Counted from the first letter of the stretch, positions 26,453 to 36,335 are shown. The stretch is 51,324 bases of DNA from Isosphaeraceae bacterium (GCA_025356475.1 JANXSX010000211.1:1-51324), one strand, 5' to 3'. Notes: generated from the letters alone by a model not told the origin. Program-made: numbers and translations.

Positions 26453-26719
26453 TTATGGCCTGGCGTGGATGCTTCTCACTTTGGCTCGCCCAATTCCCAC
26501 TCTTCGCGCAGGTTTCGCGTGGCTCATTTGCTTGGCCTTCAGCCGCATCACCTCGTCGGACTTCAACCATGCCGTTCGCGGCCGACCGCGCGGGCGACCT
26601 TCCTCTCTCCCTTGGGCTATGCCAGCGCAGACTCGCTCACACACGATCTTTCGTTCAAACTCCACGAAGATCGCCAGCATTCCCGCCTTCGCTTGGCCGG
26701 TGGATGTGACAATTAATTC
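26453..26719 (-). pseudogene. Serine resolvase/invertase C-terminal fragment
   Basis: The translated segment reads TSTGQAKAGMLAIFVEFERK, then ERVCAGIAQGREEGRPRGRP and RVGIGRAKVRSI. This is the long E-helix and C-terminal helix-turn-helix of resolvase-type serine recombinases. The catalytic N-terminal domain with the active serine is missing; codons before 26719 are unrelated. It lies just downstream of the helicase-methylase stop and is a decayed remnant. Confidence 0.7.
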
Positions 26720-26738
26720 AGTACATTGGTGAGGCGGA

Positions 26739-29700
26739 TTATGCCCGTCCGAGTCCAAGACCTGGGGCGAACGAGCCTCGAATTCGCTCAACCTGGCGCC
26801 CCTCCGGGGCGTCCGGCCCCCCGGACAGAATCGAGGGTGAGTTCAAGCGTTCTCCGGTTTCCATCCGCTCGCGGATGCGGGCGGTGACCGGCCGCTCGGC
26901 CGTTACCGCCTGAGTCGGTCTCCGCTCGGGAGGCGGGGCCTCGACAACCCGCACATCCAGGAGCAAACGGATCCGTTCCGCCAGCTCATGGCTCGGTCGT
27001 TCGGGAACCGCATCGGTTCTGGCCTGTCCCGGAACCGGCTCGGCCAAGGCGATTCGAAGAGCATCACGCAGTTCGGTCAATTCGCCTCGTCGGGCCTCAT
27101 GCGGGAACACCCGCCCCAGGCGATCCTGATAGTCGGCCAGTCGCCCCCTCGCCATGTCCAGCTCGCGACGGACCTCGTCGCACGCCGCCTCGGCACCGTC
27201 GAGCAGGCGATTGACCGCGTTGATCACGGCGCGCGGCCCGTGGGCCTCGCGTGACAGGGTCACGCGCCGAGTGGCAACCCCTTCGAGGTAAACATCGGGC
27301 GAGCCGCGCGGGTGCATCACGATGCCGAATTCCAGCCCCCGCGCCCGTCCCAACTCAAACCGCCGGGTCGCGAGAACCAGCTCAGGAATCGCCTCAAGGC
27401 GGTCGCCGAGCACGCCCATAACTTCCTCGCGGCGGCAACGCCGACCGCCGATCGCGATCGGATCGTCGGCATGGTCCTGGGCCGTGATCAGGTCGGCCGT
27501 CAAGCGTTCCAGGCGCTCTTCGCGATCGGCGATCATCTCGGGCAATTCGCGGATGTTGCGGCGGGCCAGGAACTGCTCGTCGGCGTGGCCTCTTGCCAGG
27601 ATCGCCAGCCTCTGCAATTCGGCGTCGGCTTCGGCCAGGGTCAGTACCGCCGGGTTCCCCGACGCGATCGCCTTGACCTCGGCGTAGGACAGCTCCTGGC
27701 CCCCGACGTCCTCGGCACGACGCACCGCCACGTCACCCGTCATGACCTGTGCGATGAACCGCGCCTTGGTCTCCAAAGCCTGCCACATGTAGGCGTCGAA
27801 TGAACCCTCAGTGACGTAGCGATAGATGGCCACTTCATCATTCGTGTTGCCTTGCCGCAGGATCCGCCCTTCACGCTGTTCGACCTCCGCCGGCTTCCAG
27901 GGGGCATCGAGGTGGTGCAAGGCCACGAGCCGCTTCTGGACGTTGGTGCCGGTGCCCATCTTCTGGGTGCTTCCCAGCAGCACCCGCACCGAACCGCTGC
28001 GGACCTTGTCGAACAGCGCCTGCTTCTTGGCGTCGGTGTCGGCCTCGCCGACCGTGGCGATCTGGTCGCGGGGTACGCCCTGCTGCGCGAGTTTGGCCGT
28101 GACCTCGTCGTAGGCCGAGTAGCCCCAGGGAGTGGGGTTAATTCCCATATCGCAGAAGATCAACTGCACGCCTCGTGTCGCTGTTGTCCGGCTCCAGATC
28201 GCGGCAACGTTGGCGACCAGGGCGTTGACCTTGGAGCCGGGGTGGTCCGGTGCGGTGGCGGCCAGCATCCGGGCATCGAGTGCCAACTTGCGGCCGTCGG
28301 TGGTGATTGCCAGGGCGTTGTCCTCGCGGGGATCGACCTTCTCGGAGCGAATCCGCTCATAGCGGTCGATCAGGCCGCGTTGCAGCACTGCCTGCTCGTC
28401 GGACATCGGGCAAGCGACCACGAATGGCTTGCCCCCTTGCAAGGCTGGCCGGGGCAGGTCGAGTTTCTCGGCCGTCTGGACGTCGGAGAACGCCCGGAAC
28501 ATGGCCTGGAGTTCGGGGATGTTGGTGAACTTGGCGAACCGGCTGCGAGGCCGCAAGCTGGCCCCGTCGGGGGAGATTTCCATCGCGTCCACGACCTCGC
28601 CGAAGGTGGCGGCCCAGGCGTCGAAGTGTTCGAGGCCGCGCGACGCCAGCCCCTCGGGGTCGAGGAACTTCTGCATCGTGAACATCTCGACCATCGTGTT
28701 CGAGATCGGCGTGCCGGTGGCGAACGTGACGCCGTGGCCGGGGTGACGCTCACCGAGATAGCGGGCTTTCATATAGAGGTCGAAGGCCCGCTCGCTGCCG
28801 CCGGTCTGGATCCCCGCGACCCGATCCATCTTGGTCGGGGTTTCGAGGTTCTTGAAGTAGTGCGCCTCGTCCACGAACAGGTGATCGACGCCCAACTCGT
28901 CGAACACCAAACCGTCGTCCTTCTTGGCCTCGGCCAATAAATCGTGGAGCCGCTCTTCGCGTCTGGCCTTCTGCTTCTCGATCGTCTTGATGAGGTTTCG
29001 CTGCGTCCCCGTGCGGTCGCCGGAGCGGGCCGACTCGACGAGCAACGACTCGTACTCGGCGACTTGCTCGCGGAGGAACCGGGCCTGGTAGTCGCGACTC
29101 ATGCCAATCCGCTCGAATGAGCTGTGAGTCGTGACGATCCCGTCCCATTCGCCGCCGGCGATCTTGGCGGTGAGCGACTTCCGCCGCTCCCGGGTCATGT
29201 CCTCCTTGGAGGCGACCAACAACCGAGCATCGGGATAAAGCTGCACGAACTCCCTGGAGAACTGTTCGAGCATATGATTGGGCACGACGAACAGCGGCTT
29301 GCGGATCAGCCCCGCCTGCTTCATCTTCATGCCCGAGGCCGCCATCGTGAACGTCTTGCCCGCGCCCACGGCGTGGGCCAGGAGCGTGTTGCCGCCGCTC
29401 ATCGAGCGCCAGATCGCGTCCTTCTGGTGGGGCCGCAATTCGATCGCACGGTTGAGGCCGGGGAATTCCAGGTGCGAGCCGTCAAAGAGCCGGGGCCGGA
29501 GGTTGTTGTAGGTGTCGTTGTAGACCCGAACTAAGCGTTCGGCCCGCTCCGGTTCGGCGAAGACCCAGGAGCGGAACCGTTCCTTGATCCGCTTCTGCTT
29601 CTCCTTGGCGGCCAGAGTCTCTTCTGGGTTCACGACCCGCTCCTCGCGGCCGCCGCCGCTCAAGACGGTGTCGTAGATCGCGGGCGTCTTGAGGTTCAAG

Positions 29701-31787
29701 GCCTGGTCGAGCAGGGTCACGCCGTTGGCGCGGGCCGTGCCGTAGTCGGCCGTGGCGGCGACCGACTGAACAGCGGCGTAGCCCGCCTCCAGGGTCCAGA
29801 CGGCGTCCTTCTTGAGGTGGCCGACAGCGATCGCCGAAGCCGGCACTCCGAACAAGTCGCCGGCGAAGGCGGCGATATCCGACTCGGGGATCCAGGGGGC
29901 ACCCAGGTTGGCGTCGATGTCGCCGGGGAGCACGTCCTCGGGCTGGACGGCCTGTAAGGACACGATGTTTCGCGCATACTCTGGTCCGGCCCGTTCGGCG
30001 GCGGCCAGCTTGGCCCGGACATTGCCCGACAAGTACGCATCGGCGGTCTCCCAGGCCCCGGTGGCCGGGTCGCGATAAATGAGGTCGCCCAGTTCTCGGA
30101 GAATCTGGGCCTCGTCGCGGCCGTAGAGGGCCGCGATGTAGGGGAGATCAACGGCTCCGCGTTGATCGAGCGAGGCGAGCAAGCCCGCCTCGGCGCTGGT
30201 CACCTCGGTGAGTGGTGGCGGCCGGCCGACCACATCGCGGAGCAAGATCGCCGCCTTGGTCGCCTTGCCCGAAGTTTCGTCGTAGTCTTCCAGGGCCATG
30301 ACCAGCATGGCGTCGGGGTCTTCGCGGAACTTGACCAGGTTGGGCATGCGGCGAATCGTCCCTCCCTGCTGCGTCGCGGTGAAGGTTGTCTTGTTGATTG
30401 GGCCGTGGGCCGCGACGAAGCGGTCGTAGGCCCGGTTGAGGTTGCGGCGGGCCTCGTCGCGATCCGCGTCGGGCCAGTCCTCGTTCTGGGACTGCAAGAC
30501 CCGGCGCGCCAGGTCGCGTAAGCCGATCAGCGAGGCGAACCGGCGAGCATTGGCGGTGCCGTCGGCCCGTAGGGTCGTGCCCCAGTAGATGACGGGCTCA
30601 GGACGGCCGGCCGTGACCTGATAGAGGACACGATCCTCGCCGACGAAGAAGCCGCCTTCGGTCACCAGCCGCTCGGACGGGGGCGGAGTGAAGGTCGAGA
30701 TCGGTTTGGATTTTGCGACGACGGCCGTCGTCGGAGCCCACTCAGGCAAGCGACGGATTGCGGCGTCGAGCAACGCGGCCAGGTCGCCGTGGCTCGTGAG
30801 GCTATAGCCGCCCTCGCCACCGTAGAGCCGATCCTGGCGGCTCCAGGTGCCCAGCACCTGTTCGGGATGGTTGAGGAAGTAGCGGTTGATCGCCACCTCG
30901 ACGCCTTCGATGGTCAGCGGCCCGGTGGCAAGCCAGGCGGGATCGGCGTGGTTCGGTTCCTGTCCAGAGGCACGCTTGCGGAGGATCAGGATGTCGGTGA
31001 CGACCGCCGTGCCTTCACGTTTGAAGGCGTCGGAGGGGAGGCGAATCGCCGCCTCGAAATCGGCCCGTGCGCCGAGGAATTCGCGGACGGCGGCGTTCTG
31101 CTTGTCGAGCGTGAAGTGGCTCGTGACCAGGGCCAGGACGCCACCGGGCTTCAAGGCATCAAGCGACTTGGCCAGGAAGAAGTCATGCAACGGCATCCGC
31201 AGGCCTTGATAGTCAAACTTGACGTCGGCAAAGGGGGGGTTGCCGATCACGGCGTCGAGGCCCCCCTCGGGCAAGCGGGTGTCGCGGAACGATTCGATGC
31301 GGATGTCATAGGCGGGGTAGAGCACGCGGGCGATGCGGCCCGAGATCGCGTCCAGTTCGATCCCGATGAATTTCATGTCGGGCGCGGCCTGAGCCAGGAA
31401 ATTCCCGCTCCCGCACCCGGGCTCCAAGACGGTCGCATTGCGGGGCACGCCGAGCCGTTGTAGGGCGGCGTGCATCGCCGCGACGACCACGGGCGAGGTG
31501 TAGAAGGCGTTGAAGACGGTCTTCTTGGCGCTGGCGTATTCGTCGGCGGTGAGGACCTCTTGCAGGGCCTCACCCAGCGCTTGCCAGGTCGCGTCCTTGT
31601 ACGTTCCCGTGACCGGGTCGGGGAACAGGACCAGGGCCACGGGTCCGAACCCGGAAAACCGTCGCAGGGCGTCGCGTTCCTCCTCTGTGGCGGCCCTACC
31701 CTCGGCCTCGATCCGCTTCAGGGTGCGGATCGCGTTGAGGATGTCGCGGGCTTTGCCCTTCTCGCCCGATGAGATCGGCGGCGACAT
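26739..31787 (-). CDS. Giant N6-adenine methylase / SNF2-type helicase protein
   Basis: About 1682 residues. The N-terminal part has an adenine-N6 methyltransferase core: SAM motif LEPGCGSGNF at 121-130 and catalytic NPPF at 182-185. A superfamily 2 helicase follows: Walker A GAGKT at about 807, DEAH box LFVDEAHYFKNL at about 970, motif III ATGTPISNT, and motif VI QREGRILRQGN near 1307. A coiled-coil region follows. Such proteins are common on plasmids and conjugative elements and are thought to modify or protect entering DNA; the precise role is not settled. The frame is open back to 32345, but that extension runs through the well-formed small gene at 31922-32233, so I use ATG 31787. No good ribosome site is seen there, and residues just before it have coding-like GC3, so the true start could be a little upstream. 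Confidence 0.82.
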   Translation of the reverse strand: MSPPISSGEKGKARDILNAIRTLKRIEAEGRAATEEERDALRRFSGFGPVALVLFPDPVTGTYKDATWQALGEALQEVLTADEYASAKKTVFNAFYTSPVVVAAMHAALQRLGVPRNATVLEPGCGSGNFLAQAAPDMKFIGIELDAISGRIARVLYPAYDIRIESFRDTRLPEGGLDAVIGNPPFADVKFDYQGLRMPLHDFFLAKSLDALKPGGVLALVTSHFTLDKQNAAVREFLGARADFEAAIRLPSDAFKREGTAVVTDILILRKRASGQEPNHADPAWLATGPLTIEGVEVAINRYFLNHPEQVLGTWSRQDRLYGGEGGYSLTSHGDLAALLDAAIRRLPEWAPTTAVVAKSKPISTFTPPPSERLVTEGGFFVGEDRVLYQVTAGRPEPVIYWGTTLRADGTANARRFASLIGLRDLARRVLQSQNEDWPDADRDEARRNLNRAYDRFVAAHGPINKTTFTATQQGGTIRRMPNLVKFREDPDAMLVMALEDYDETSGKATKAAILLRDVVGRPPPLTEVTSAEAGLLASLDQRGAVDLPYIAALYGRDEAQILRELGDLIYRDPATGAWETADAYLSGNVRAKLAAAERAGPEYARNIVSLQAVQPEDVLPGDIDANLGAPWIPESDIAAFAGDLFGVPASAIAVGHLKKDAVWTLEAGYAAVQSVAATADYGTARANGVTLLDQALNLKTPAIYDTVLSGGGREERVVNPEETLAAKEKQKRIKERFRSWVFAEPERAERLVRVYNDTYNNLRPRLFDGSHLEFPGLNRAIELRPHQKDAIWRSMSGGNTLLAHAVGAGKTFTMAASGMKMKQAGLIRKPLFVVPNHMLEQFSREFVQLYPDARLLVASKEDMTRERRKSLTAKIAGGEWDGIVTTHSSFERIGMSRDYQARFLREQVAEYESLLVESARSGDRTGTQRNLIKTIEKQKARREERLHDLLAEAKKDDGLVFDELGVDHLFVDEAHYFKNLETPTKMDRVAGIQTGGSERAFDLYMKARYLGERHPGHGVTFATGTPISNTMVEMFTMQKFLDPEGLASRGLEHFDAWAATFGEVVDAMEISPDGASLRPRSRFAKFTNIPELQAMFRAFSDVQTAEKLDLPRPALQGGKPFVVACPMSDEQAVLQRGLIDRYERIRSEKVDPREDNALAITTDGRKLALDARMLAATAPDHPGSKVNALVANVAAIWSRTTATRGVQLIFCDMGINPTPWGYSAYDEVTAKLAQQGVPRDQIATVGEADTDAKKQALFDKVRSGSVRVLLGSTQKMGTGTNVQKRLVALHHLDAPWKPAEVEQREGRILRQGNTNDEVAIYRYVTEGSFDAYMWQALETKARFIAQVMTGDVAVRRAEDVGGQELSYAEVKAIASGNPAVLTLAEADAELQRLAILARGHADEQFLARRNIRELPEMIADREERLERLTADLITAQDHADDPIAIGGRRCRREEVMGVLGDRLEAIPELVLATRRFELGRARGLEFGIVMHPRGSPDVYLEGVATRRVTLSREAHGPRAVINAVNRLLDGAEAACDEVRRELDMARGRLADYQDRLGRVFPHEARRGELTELRDALRIALAEPVPGQARTDAVPERPSHELAERIRLLLDVRVVEAPPPERRPTQAVTAERPVTARIRERMETGERLNSPSILSGGPDAPEGRQVERIRGSFAPGLGLGRA

Positions 31788-31921
31788 GACGGGCGGTGCC
31801 CGGGTGTCGCTGGGGAGCTGCGGGGCCGGTCCGGGACGTCGTTCCGGGATCGGGACCGGTGGTTGGTCGCCGGGGCGAGACTCGCGGAACGCCAGGAACC
31901 CATGCCCCGCGGACCGTGTGG

Positions 31922-32233
31922 CTACCCGCGCGGCGTGTGCATCTTGAGGAACGCCATCGCGGCGTCGAGGTTCGGCAAGTCCTCGGTCGCCTCGGCTGCG
32001 GAGGAAGCGCTCGACAAATCCGTCCGTAGGTCGCGGATCGCCAACTCCAGCGCCTCCGCTGTTTGTTGCTCGGGCGAACTCTCCGGCCTCGACCGTTGGA
32101 TCTCGGCCATCCACGATTCGTGGGCCGCCTTCAGGAGCGTCGTCTGTCGCTCCAGATCGTGTAACGTCGGCCGGCCCGTCGCCGGGTCGTAGTGTTCCTT
32201 GAGCAGTTCCAGGGTGATCGTCTTGTAGAGCAT
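31922..32233 (-). CDS. Small helical protein upstream of the helicase-methylase
   Basis: A 103-residue soluble, mostly helical protein starting MLYKTITLELLKEHYD. I do not know its function; proteins with this opening often precede large helicase-methylase genes on mobile elements. ATG 32233 is preceded by AAGGAGG five bases away, the best ribosome site in this region; this decides against ATG 32266 and against reading the helicase frame through this stretch. Third codon positions are strongly GC, as in real genes here. It ends 134 bases before the helicase-methylase start and is probably co-transcribed. Confidence 0.7.
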   Translation of the reverse strand: MLYKTITLELLKEHYDPATGRPTLHDLERQTTLLKAAHESWMAEIQRSRPESSPEQQTAEALELAIRDLRTDLSSASSAAEATEDLPNLDAAMAFLKMHTPRG

Positions 32234-32659
32234 TCGGGCCTCCTTCGGGGCGAGTTTCACGGCCATCGCCCACCGTCGTCCGGGGATTCCGGTCGTCGAG
32301 GAATCCCGGTAGGAACGGGGTCGGAGTTTTCGGGCCTCGGGGCATCGCGCGGCGGTTGTTTCTTTCGTTGGTGGATTCGCAATCTCACATACCTATATCA
32401 TGACGCGAACGCCGTCGCAACCGTTTCGGACGAGGATCCTGCGCTCGCTTCCATGGCGGATCATCACAGCAGGAGTCGCAGCGCATGAACGCCGGCTAGA
32501 AACAGTCGCATCCATGAGCCCGATGCACTGCAACGCTTGTCTCCTGAATCGTAGGATCGAACGGCACGTCGTTGACGTTTCATGGAATCCGCATGTCACG
32601 TGAGAGCCCCGGGACCGACGCGGAGCCCTCTGGGTATCTCGGTCAGGCGGGCTCGAGAA
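32234..32659. other. 426-bp intergenic stretch without a gene
   Basis: No convincing ORF on either strand. It holds a perfect 8-bp inverted repeat (32283-32290 GGGATTCC and 32300-32307 GGAATCCC) with a 9-base loop about 50 bases before the small gene, possibly an operator. A short AT-rich patch (about 32385-32402) could hold a promoter. Nothing else seen. Confidence 0.4.
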
Positions 32660-33649
32660 TTAGCCTGGGCCCTTCCTCACCGGCAGGAGCAGATATTTTC
32701 CGCCCTTGTTGTCCAAGCCGGACAGGTTCTTGCCATCGAGTGAGAAGCGGTAACTCACGCCCGAGCCTTTCATCTTGATGATGAGGCCGCTGGGAGTCGT
32801 GGCGTCGGGCATGATCCATCCCTGGAGCGAGGTCTTCTTGACCGCTTCCTTGATGGGGTACATTTGGGCGATGACGCCGTCCTCGTCATCGGGATCGGGC
32901 TGAAAGACAACGGCGACCGCTTCCTTGGCCCCCTTAACCGTGATGGCACTACCCTCAAACCGCTGTGATCCCTTGGCAATGGCGCGCATGGCCGCTGCCA
33001 GGTCCGGTCCTCCCCCATCGGATTTCCCGGGCGCGGCGGACTCGGCCGACTTGGCGGAGATCGGCTCCTTGAGCGTGATGATGAACGGCGGGAACTCGTT
33101 ATGCACGGTCATCTGGAGATTCGTCTCGTCGGTCGCCAGGAAGATTTTGAACTTCGTCGTGGGCTTCTTCGGCGCGTCGAATTCCATCCAGAATCGGGTC
33201 TTCGTACCCGCCGGGAAGGTGACATTTTGTGCCCAATGCACCTCGGGCAGGATGTCCCGGTCGAGGGGCTTGTAGGACTCGGCGTCCGGATCGATCATGT
33301 ACGATCGCTCGAAATTCATATTTATCTTTTCATCTTGATCCGAGTTATTTCGCATCGCGAAATGGACCCGCATCCTGCCGTTCGTGTAGAGGGTGACGTT
33401 CTCGACGACCGGGACGATGGCCGGGTGTCGTGACGCTCGGAATCCGGCGAAGTCGAGTTTCCAGACCCTGTCCGGTTTCGCCTCCGTCTCACCGGGGACG
33501 ACGGCGACGCCCTTCGCGGCCTCCTTCGGCTTGGCGTAGTCGAAGCCGGTCGGGGGTTTCGCCTCCTGTGCGGAGATGGTCCCGCCCAGGAGCGAGAGGA
33601 GGAAGATGGTCAGCACGGGCAGGCGGGGGGTCGCGAAGGTCGGTGGCAT
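32660..33649 (-). CDS. Exported protein of unknown function in the mobilisation region
   Basis: A 329-residue protein with a signal peptide (about 1-27, cleavage at SAQ). The mature part is beta-rich (VTLYTNGRMRVHFAMRNNSD, FRFSLDGKNLSGL-type strands) with a Gly/Ala/Ser linker near residue 205. I do not recognise the family. The ATG follows GGAGCTTCACC. It begins 15 bases after the T4CP stop, so it is very likely in the same transcript. A role at the cell surface during transfer is possible but is only inferred from position. Confidence 0.68.
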   Translation of the reverse strand: MPPTFATPRLPVLTIFLLSLLGGTISAQEAKPPTGFDYAKPKEAAKGVAVVPGETEAKPDRVWKLDFAGFRASRHPAIVPVVENVTLYTNGRMRVHFAMRNNSDQDEKINMNFERSYMIDPDAESYKPLDRDILPEVHWAQNVTFPAGTKTRFWMEFDAPKKPTTKFKIFLATDETNLQMTVHNEFPPFIITLKEPISAKSAESAAPGKSDGGGPDLAAAMRAIAKGSQRFEGSAITVKGAKEAVAVVFQPDPDDEDGVIAQMYPIKEAVKKTSLQGWIMPDATTPSGLIIKMKGSGVSYRFSLDGKNLSGLDNKGGKYLLLPVRKGPG

Positions 33650-33664
33650 GGTGAAGCTCCGTGG

Positions 33665-35824
33665 TCATCGGTCTAGGGGCACGACGAAGACCCCGCCGCA
33701 CTTCGGGCAGGTCAGTTCCTCGCCGTCGTAATCCGAGGGCAGAGAGTCCGTGTTCTGGCATTTGGGGCAGACCGCATGCGTGGGGCGGGCCTTGACCGGC
33801 GGCGGGGCGTGCCCCCGTCCCGCGACGGGCATTCGGCCGGAAGGTTGAGGCGGCGGAACCTGCCGGGTGGGTGTGGGAGCCTGCGAGTTGGTGAAAGATT
33901 GGGTGTTCCAAGCTCCGGGTCTCGGTGGGTCGGCAGGAATCCGGGCGAACCATGCGCCGGGCCGCACATGCTGGCCCGCGAAGTTGAGGCAAATCACGAC
34001 GCCGACGGCGGCGAAGAGATACGAAACCAGCGAGGTCGGGCGGGGCGTGGATGCCGCCAATCCCGGGTCGAGGTCGGCATCCTCGTAGTAGGTGAGCCGC
34101 GAGCCCAGGATGGGGCTGCGGCCCTGCTGGAGGATGAAGACGCCATTGCGTTCCCGGAGGACTTCCTCCGGCTTGATTAATTCGCGCTGGATCGGCCCGT
34201 GGCTCACCCCGCGCGACGTGCCGGTCGACCGGCTGACCCTCTCCGCGAAGCTGGTCCCCGAGTTGAAGCCGCTCTGATAATTGGGGGCGGCGACGGTCTG
34301 CGTTCCTATATATTTCGAGATATAAGTCGCCGTATCGATGTCGGACACGCCGAAGAATTGCTGGATGCCGCAATTGGAGAGGATCACCTTGGCCCTGGGC
34401 CCTGGGAATGCCACTTCGAGTTGTGCCAGGGATTGGACGATGAACCAGAGCCGGAGGCCGAAGCCCCTCAAGAGGGTGATGGCGTGCTCCAGACTCTGGA
34501 TTTCCCCGAGCTGGGCCACCTCGTCCAGCATGAGCAGGATCTCATTTTCCTCGCTCGCCCCCGCCTGCTTGACCACGAGCAGGAACGAGTTGATCCACAG
34601 GAGCATTAAGCGTGAATGGCTGAAGATGTATTGCGCCGGGAGGATCAGGTAGACCGAAGTCGGCGTCTTGGCGATCGACCGGATCGGGAACGAGGTCGCA
34701 GCCGTGTTGGCGCGGATCAGGGGAGAATCCAGGAAATTCGTGTGCCGATTCGCGGACGAGAGGACCGACCCGAACTCCTTCTCCGGCATGGAGAGGATGG
34801 TCCCCGCCGCGCGGGCCAGCATGCCATCGAGGGCATCGGACCCCTTCATGAATTCGAGGGCGGCCTGTAGCTCCTCCTGGTCGCTCAAGGTGAGGCGGAC
34901 CTTGTCGAGCGTGCGTTCCTCCCCTTTGCACTCGACGACGACCAGGAGGATGACCGCGTAGAGCAGGTTGCTCGCCGATTCGTTCCAGTGGGGGTCCGTG
35001 TCCTTCGCGGTGCGGATGACGAGTGCGTCCGCCATTGAGCGGACGTCTTCCATCAGCGTCGGGCTATCGACGGCGATGAGATCGAGGGGGTTCAGGGTCG
35101 AGGATGTCTTGCCGCTGATCCCGAAAGGATCGAGGACGACGATGCGCTGGCCGTTCGCCTTGCGATGTTCCGCCGTGAGCTTGAAGTTCTCCCCTTTTAC
35201 GTCGGTGACGACCACCGAGTTGGGATAGTTCAGGAGGTTGGGCACGACCGTGCCGACCCCCTTGCCCGCCCCCGCCGGTGCCACGGTGATGATGTTCACA
35301 TATTGCCGGGGCGGCACGCGGATGAGCGGGCCTCCGCTCGAACGCGAAAGATTGATCCGACCGCCCGTGATCGCGGTGATGAATCCCCGGCAGATGGAGT
35401 CGGAGTCGGCGAGCGATCCCGTGATGAGTTGAGTTAGGGCCTCGAAGAAGCTCGACTTGTGTTCTCGGTATCGGCCGAGCAAGAGTCCTTCGGCCCCGAA
35501 GAAGCCGTCCGCCTGGAGTTCCGTCGCCTTGGCCCATCGGGCGGAGCCATGCACCGTGCCGAACCGGAATCGGCCGCGATTCCAGCACCAGAGCAGGGTG
35601 AAGGCGATGGCGACCTGATAGATCATCGACAGGTTATAGAGCCAGAATCCCCCGTAGACGAATCCGCCGACGATGGTGATCCGCGCAAAAATCGGGATGA
35701 CATTGCCGTTGAGGAGCCAAGGCGCGACCTCGTTGACCCGTTCTTTGAATCGAGCATTCACAATACAGTATTCCCCCATGTCTATCGGTGAAGAAGGCCC
35801 GACATTGTCATCGCTCGTGCTCAT
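33665..35824 (-). CDS. traG: Type IV coupling protein (TraG/VirD4-like) with C-terminal zinc ribbon
   Basis: A 719-residue inner-membrane ATPase that would bring the relaxase-DNA complex to a secretion channel. Two hydrophobic segments lie at about 43-62 and 68-82. Walker A VAPAGAGKGVGTVVPNLL is at 181-198 and Walker B LLMLDEVAQLG at 430-440, both diagnostic for coupling proteins. Beyond the normal end there is another hydrophobic segment near 610-625, a Pro-rich linker, and a zinc-ribbon tail with CPKC and CPKCGG (about 690-712), which is unusual for the family. No VirB-type channel genes are in the window. ATG 35824 overlaps the preceding gene by 17 bases; an ATG at 35779 is possible. Confidence 0.9.
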   Translation of the reverse strand: MSTSDDNVGPSSPIDMGEYCIVNARFKERVNEVAPWLLNGNVIPIFARITIVGGFVYGGFWLYNLSMIYQVAIAFTLLWCWNRGRFRFGTVHGSARWAKATELQADGFFGAEGLLLGRYREHKSSFFEALTQLITGSLADSDSICRGFITAITGGRINLSRSSGGPLIRVPPRQYVNIITVAPAGAGKGVGTVVPNLLNYPNSVVVTDVKGENFKLTAEHRKANGQRIVVLDPFGISGKTSSTLNPLDLIAVDSPTLMEDVRSMADALVIRTAKDTDPHWNESASNLLYAVILLVVVECKGEERTLDKVRLTLSDQEELQAALEFMKGSDALDGMLARAAGTILSMPEKEFGSVLSSANRHTNFLDSPLIRANTAATSFPIRSIAKTPTSVYLILPAQYIFSHSRLMLLWINSFLLVVKQAGASEENEILLMLDEVAQLGEIQSLEHAITLLRGFGLRLWFIVQSLAQLEVAFPGPRAKVILSNCGIQQFFGVSDIDTATYISKYIGTQTVAAPNYQSGFNSGTSFAERVSRSTGTSRGVSHGPIQRELIKPEEVLRERNGVFILQQGRSPILGSRLTYYEDADLDPGLAASTPRPTSLVSYLFAAVGVVICLNFAGQHVRPGAWFARIPADPPRPGAWNTQSFTNSQAPTPTRQVPPPQPSGRMPVAGRGHAPPPVKARPTHAVCPKCQNTDSLPSDYDGEELTCPKCGGVFVVPLDR

Positions 35825-36335
35825 GGGATTTTGCCGATTGCCGATCGGAAGCCTTGGCCTTTGCGGAGTTCGCCTTCTCGGCCGTTGATTCCTCGTTGTG
35901 CTCGCCTCGGGGTTCGTTGCCTTTCCCGCGATCCACCCACCCTGCCTTGCTTGGGGAGGCGGCGGGCGTCGCGTTTTCTTGGCTCCCAGGCGTGGCTGGT
36001 GCCTTCGAGCGGTCGTCGGGGGAGGCCGCGGTGCCCTCCTGGGTCTGGCTTGTATCGCTTCTCTCGTCGCTTCGGGCGAGCTGGGCTTTCAGCCGGTTGC
36101 CCCAGGACGTATGGCCCTGCCGTATGACCTCTGGCTGGTTGTCCTTCTCGACCGTCAGGTCGCGAGCCCTGCCGCGTGCCGACCAGCCTTCCTCGGTGTG
36201 GGAAGGCGTGCTTCTAGGCTTGACGTTGGTCGGCTCGCGTAGTTCGACACCACTCTGACCGAGGGCCGCCGCGGCTTGATGGAACTGGCTCTTGTCTTCG
36301 TCTGAGAATTCCTGCGTGAGGGGGGCCTTGGCCAT
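35808..36335 (-). CDS. Small charged, low-complexity protein before the coupling protein
   Basis: A 175-residue soluble protein. The N-terminal 60 residues look structured (DKSQFHQAAAALGQSGVEL, PSHTEEGWSARGRARDL); the rest is rich in Ser, Lys, Glu, Ala and Pro and probably disordered. I do not recognise it. ATG 36335 is preceded by GGAG nine bases upstream. It overlaps the T4CP gene by 17 bases, so translation is likely coupled. An accessory role in mobilisation is inferred only from this arrangement. Confidence 0.6.
   Translation of the reverse strand: MAKAPLTQEFSDEDKSQFHQAAAALGQSGVELREPTNVKPRSTPSHTEEGWSARGRARDLTVEKDNQPEVIRQGHTSWGNRLKAQLARSDERSDTSQTQEGTAASPDDRSKAPATPGSQENATPAASPSKAGWVDRGKGNEPRGEHNEESTAEKANSAKAKASDRQSAKSHEHER

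Noticed and set aside
31788-32345. N-terminal extension of the helicase-methylase
   Set aside because: It runs through a well-formed small gene with an ideal ribosome site; the extension is low-complexity Gly/Arg/Asp.
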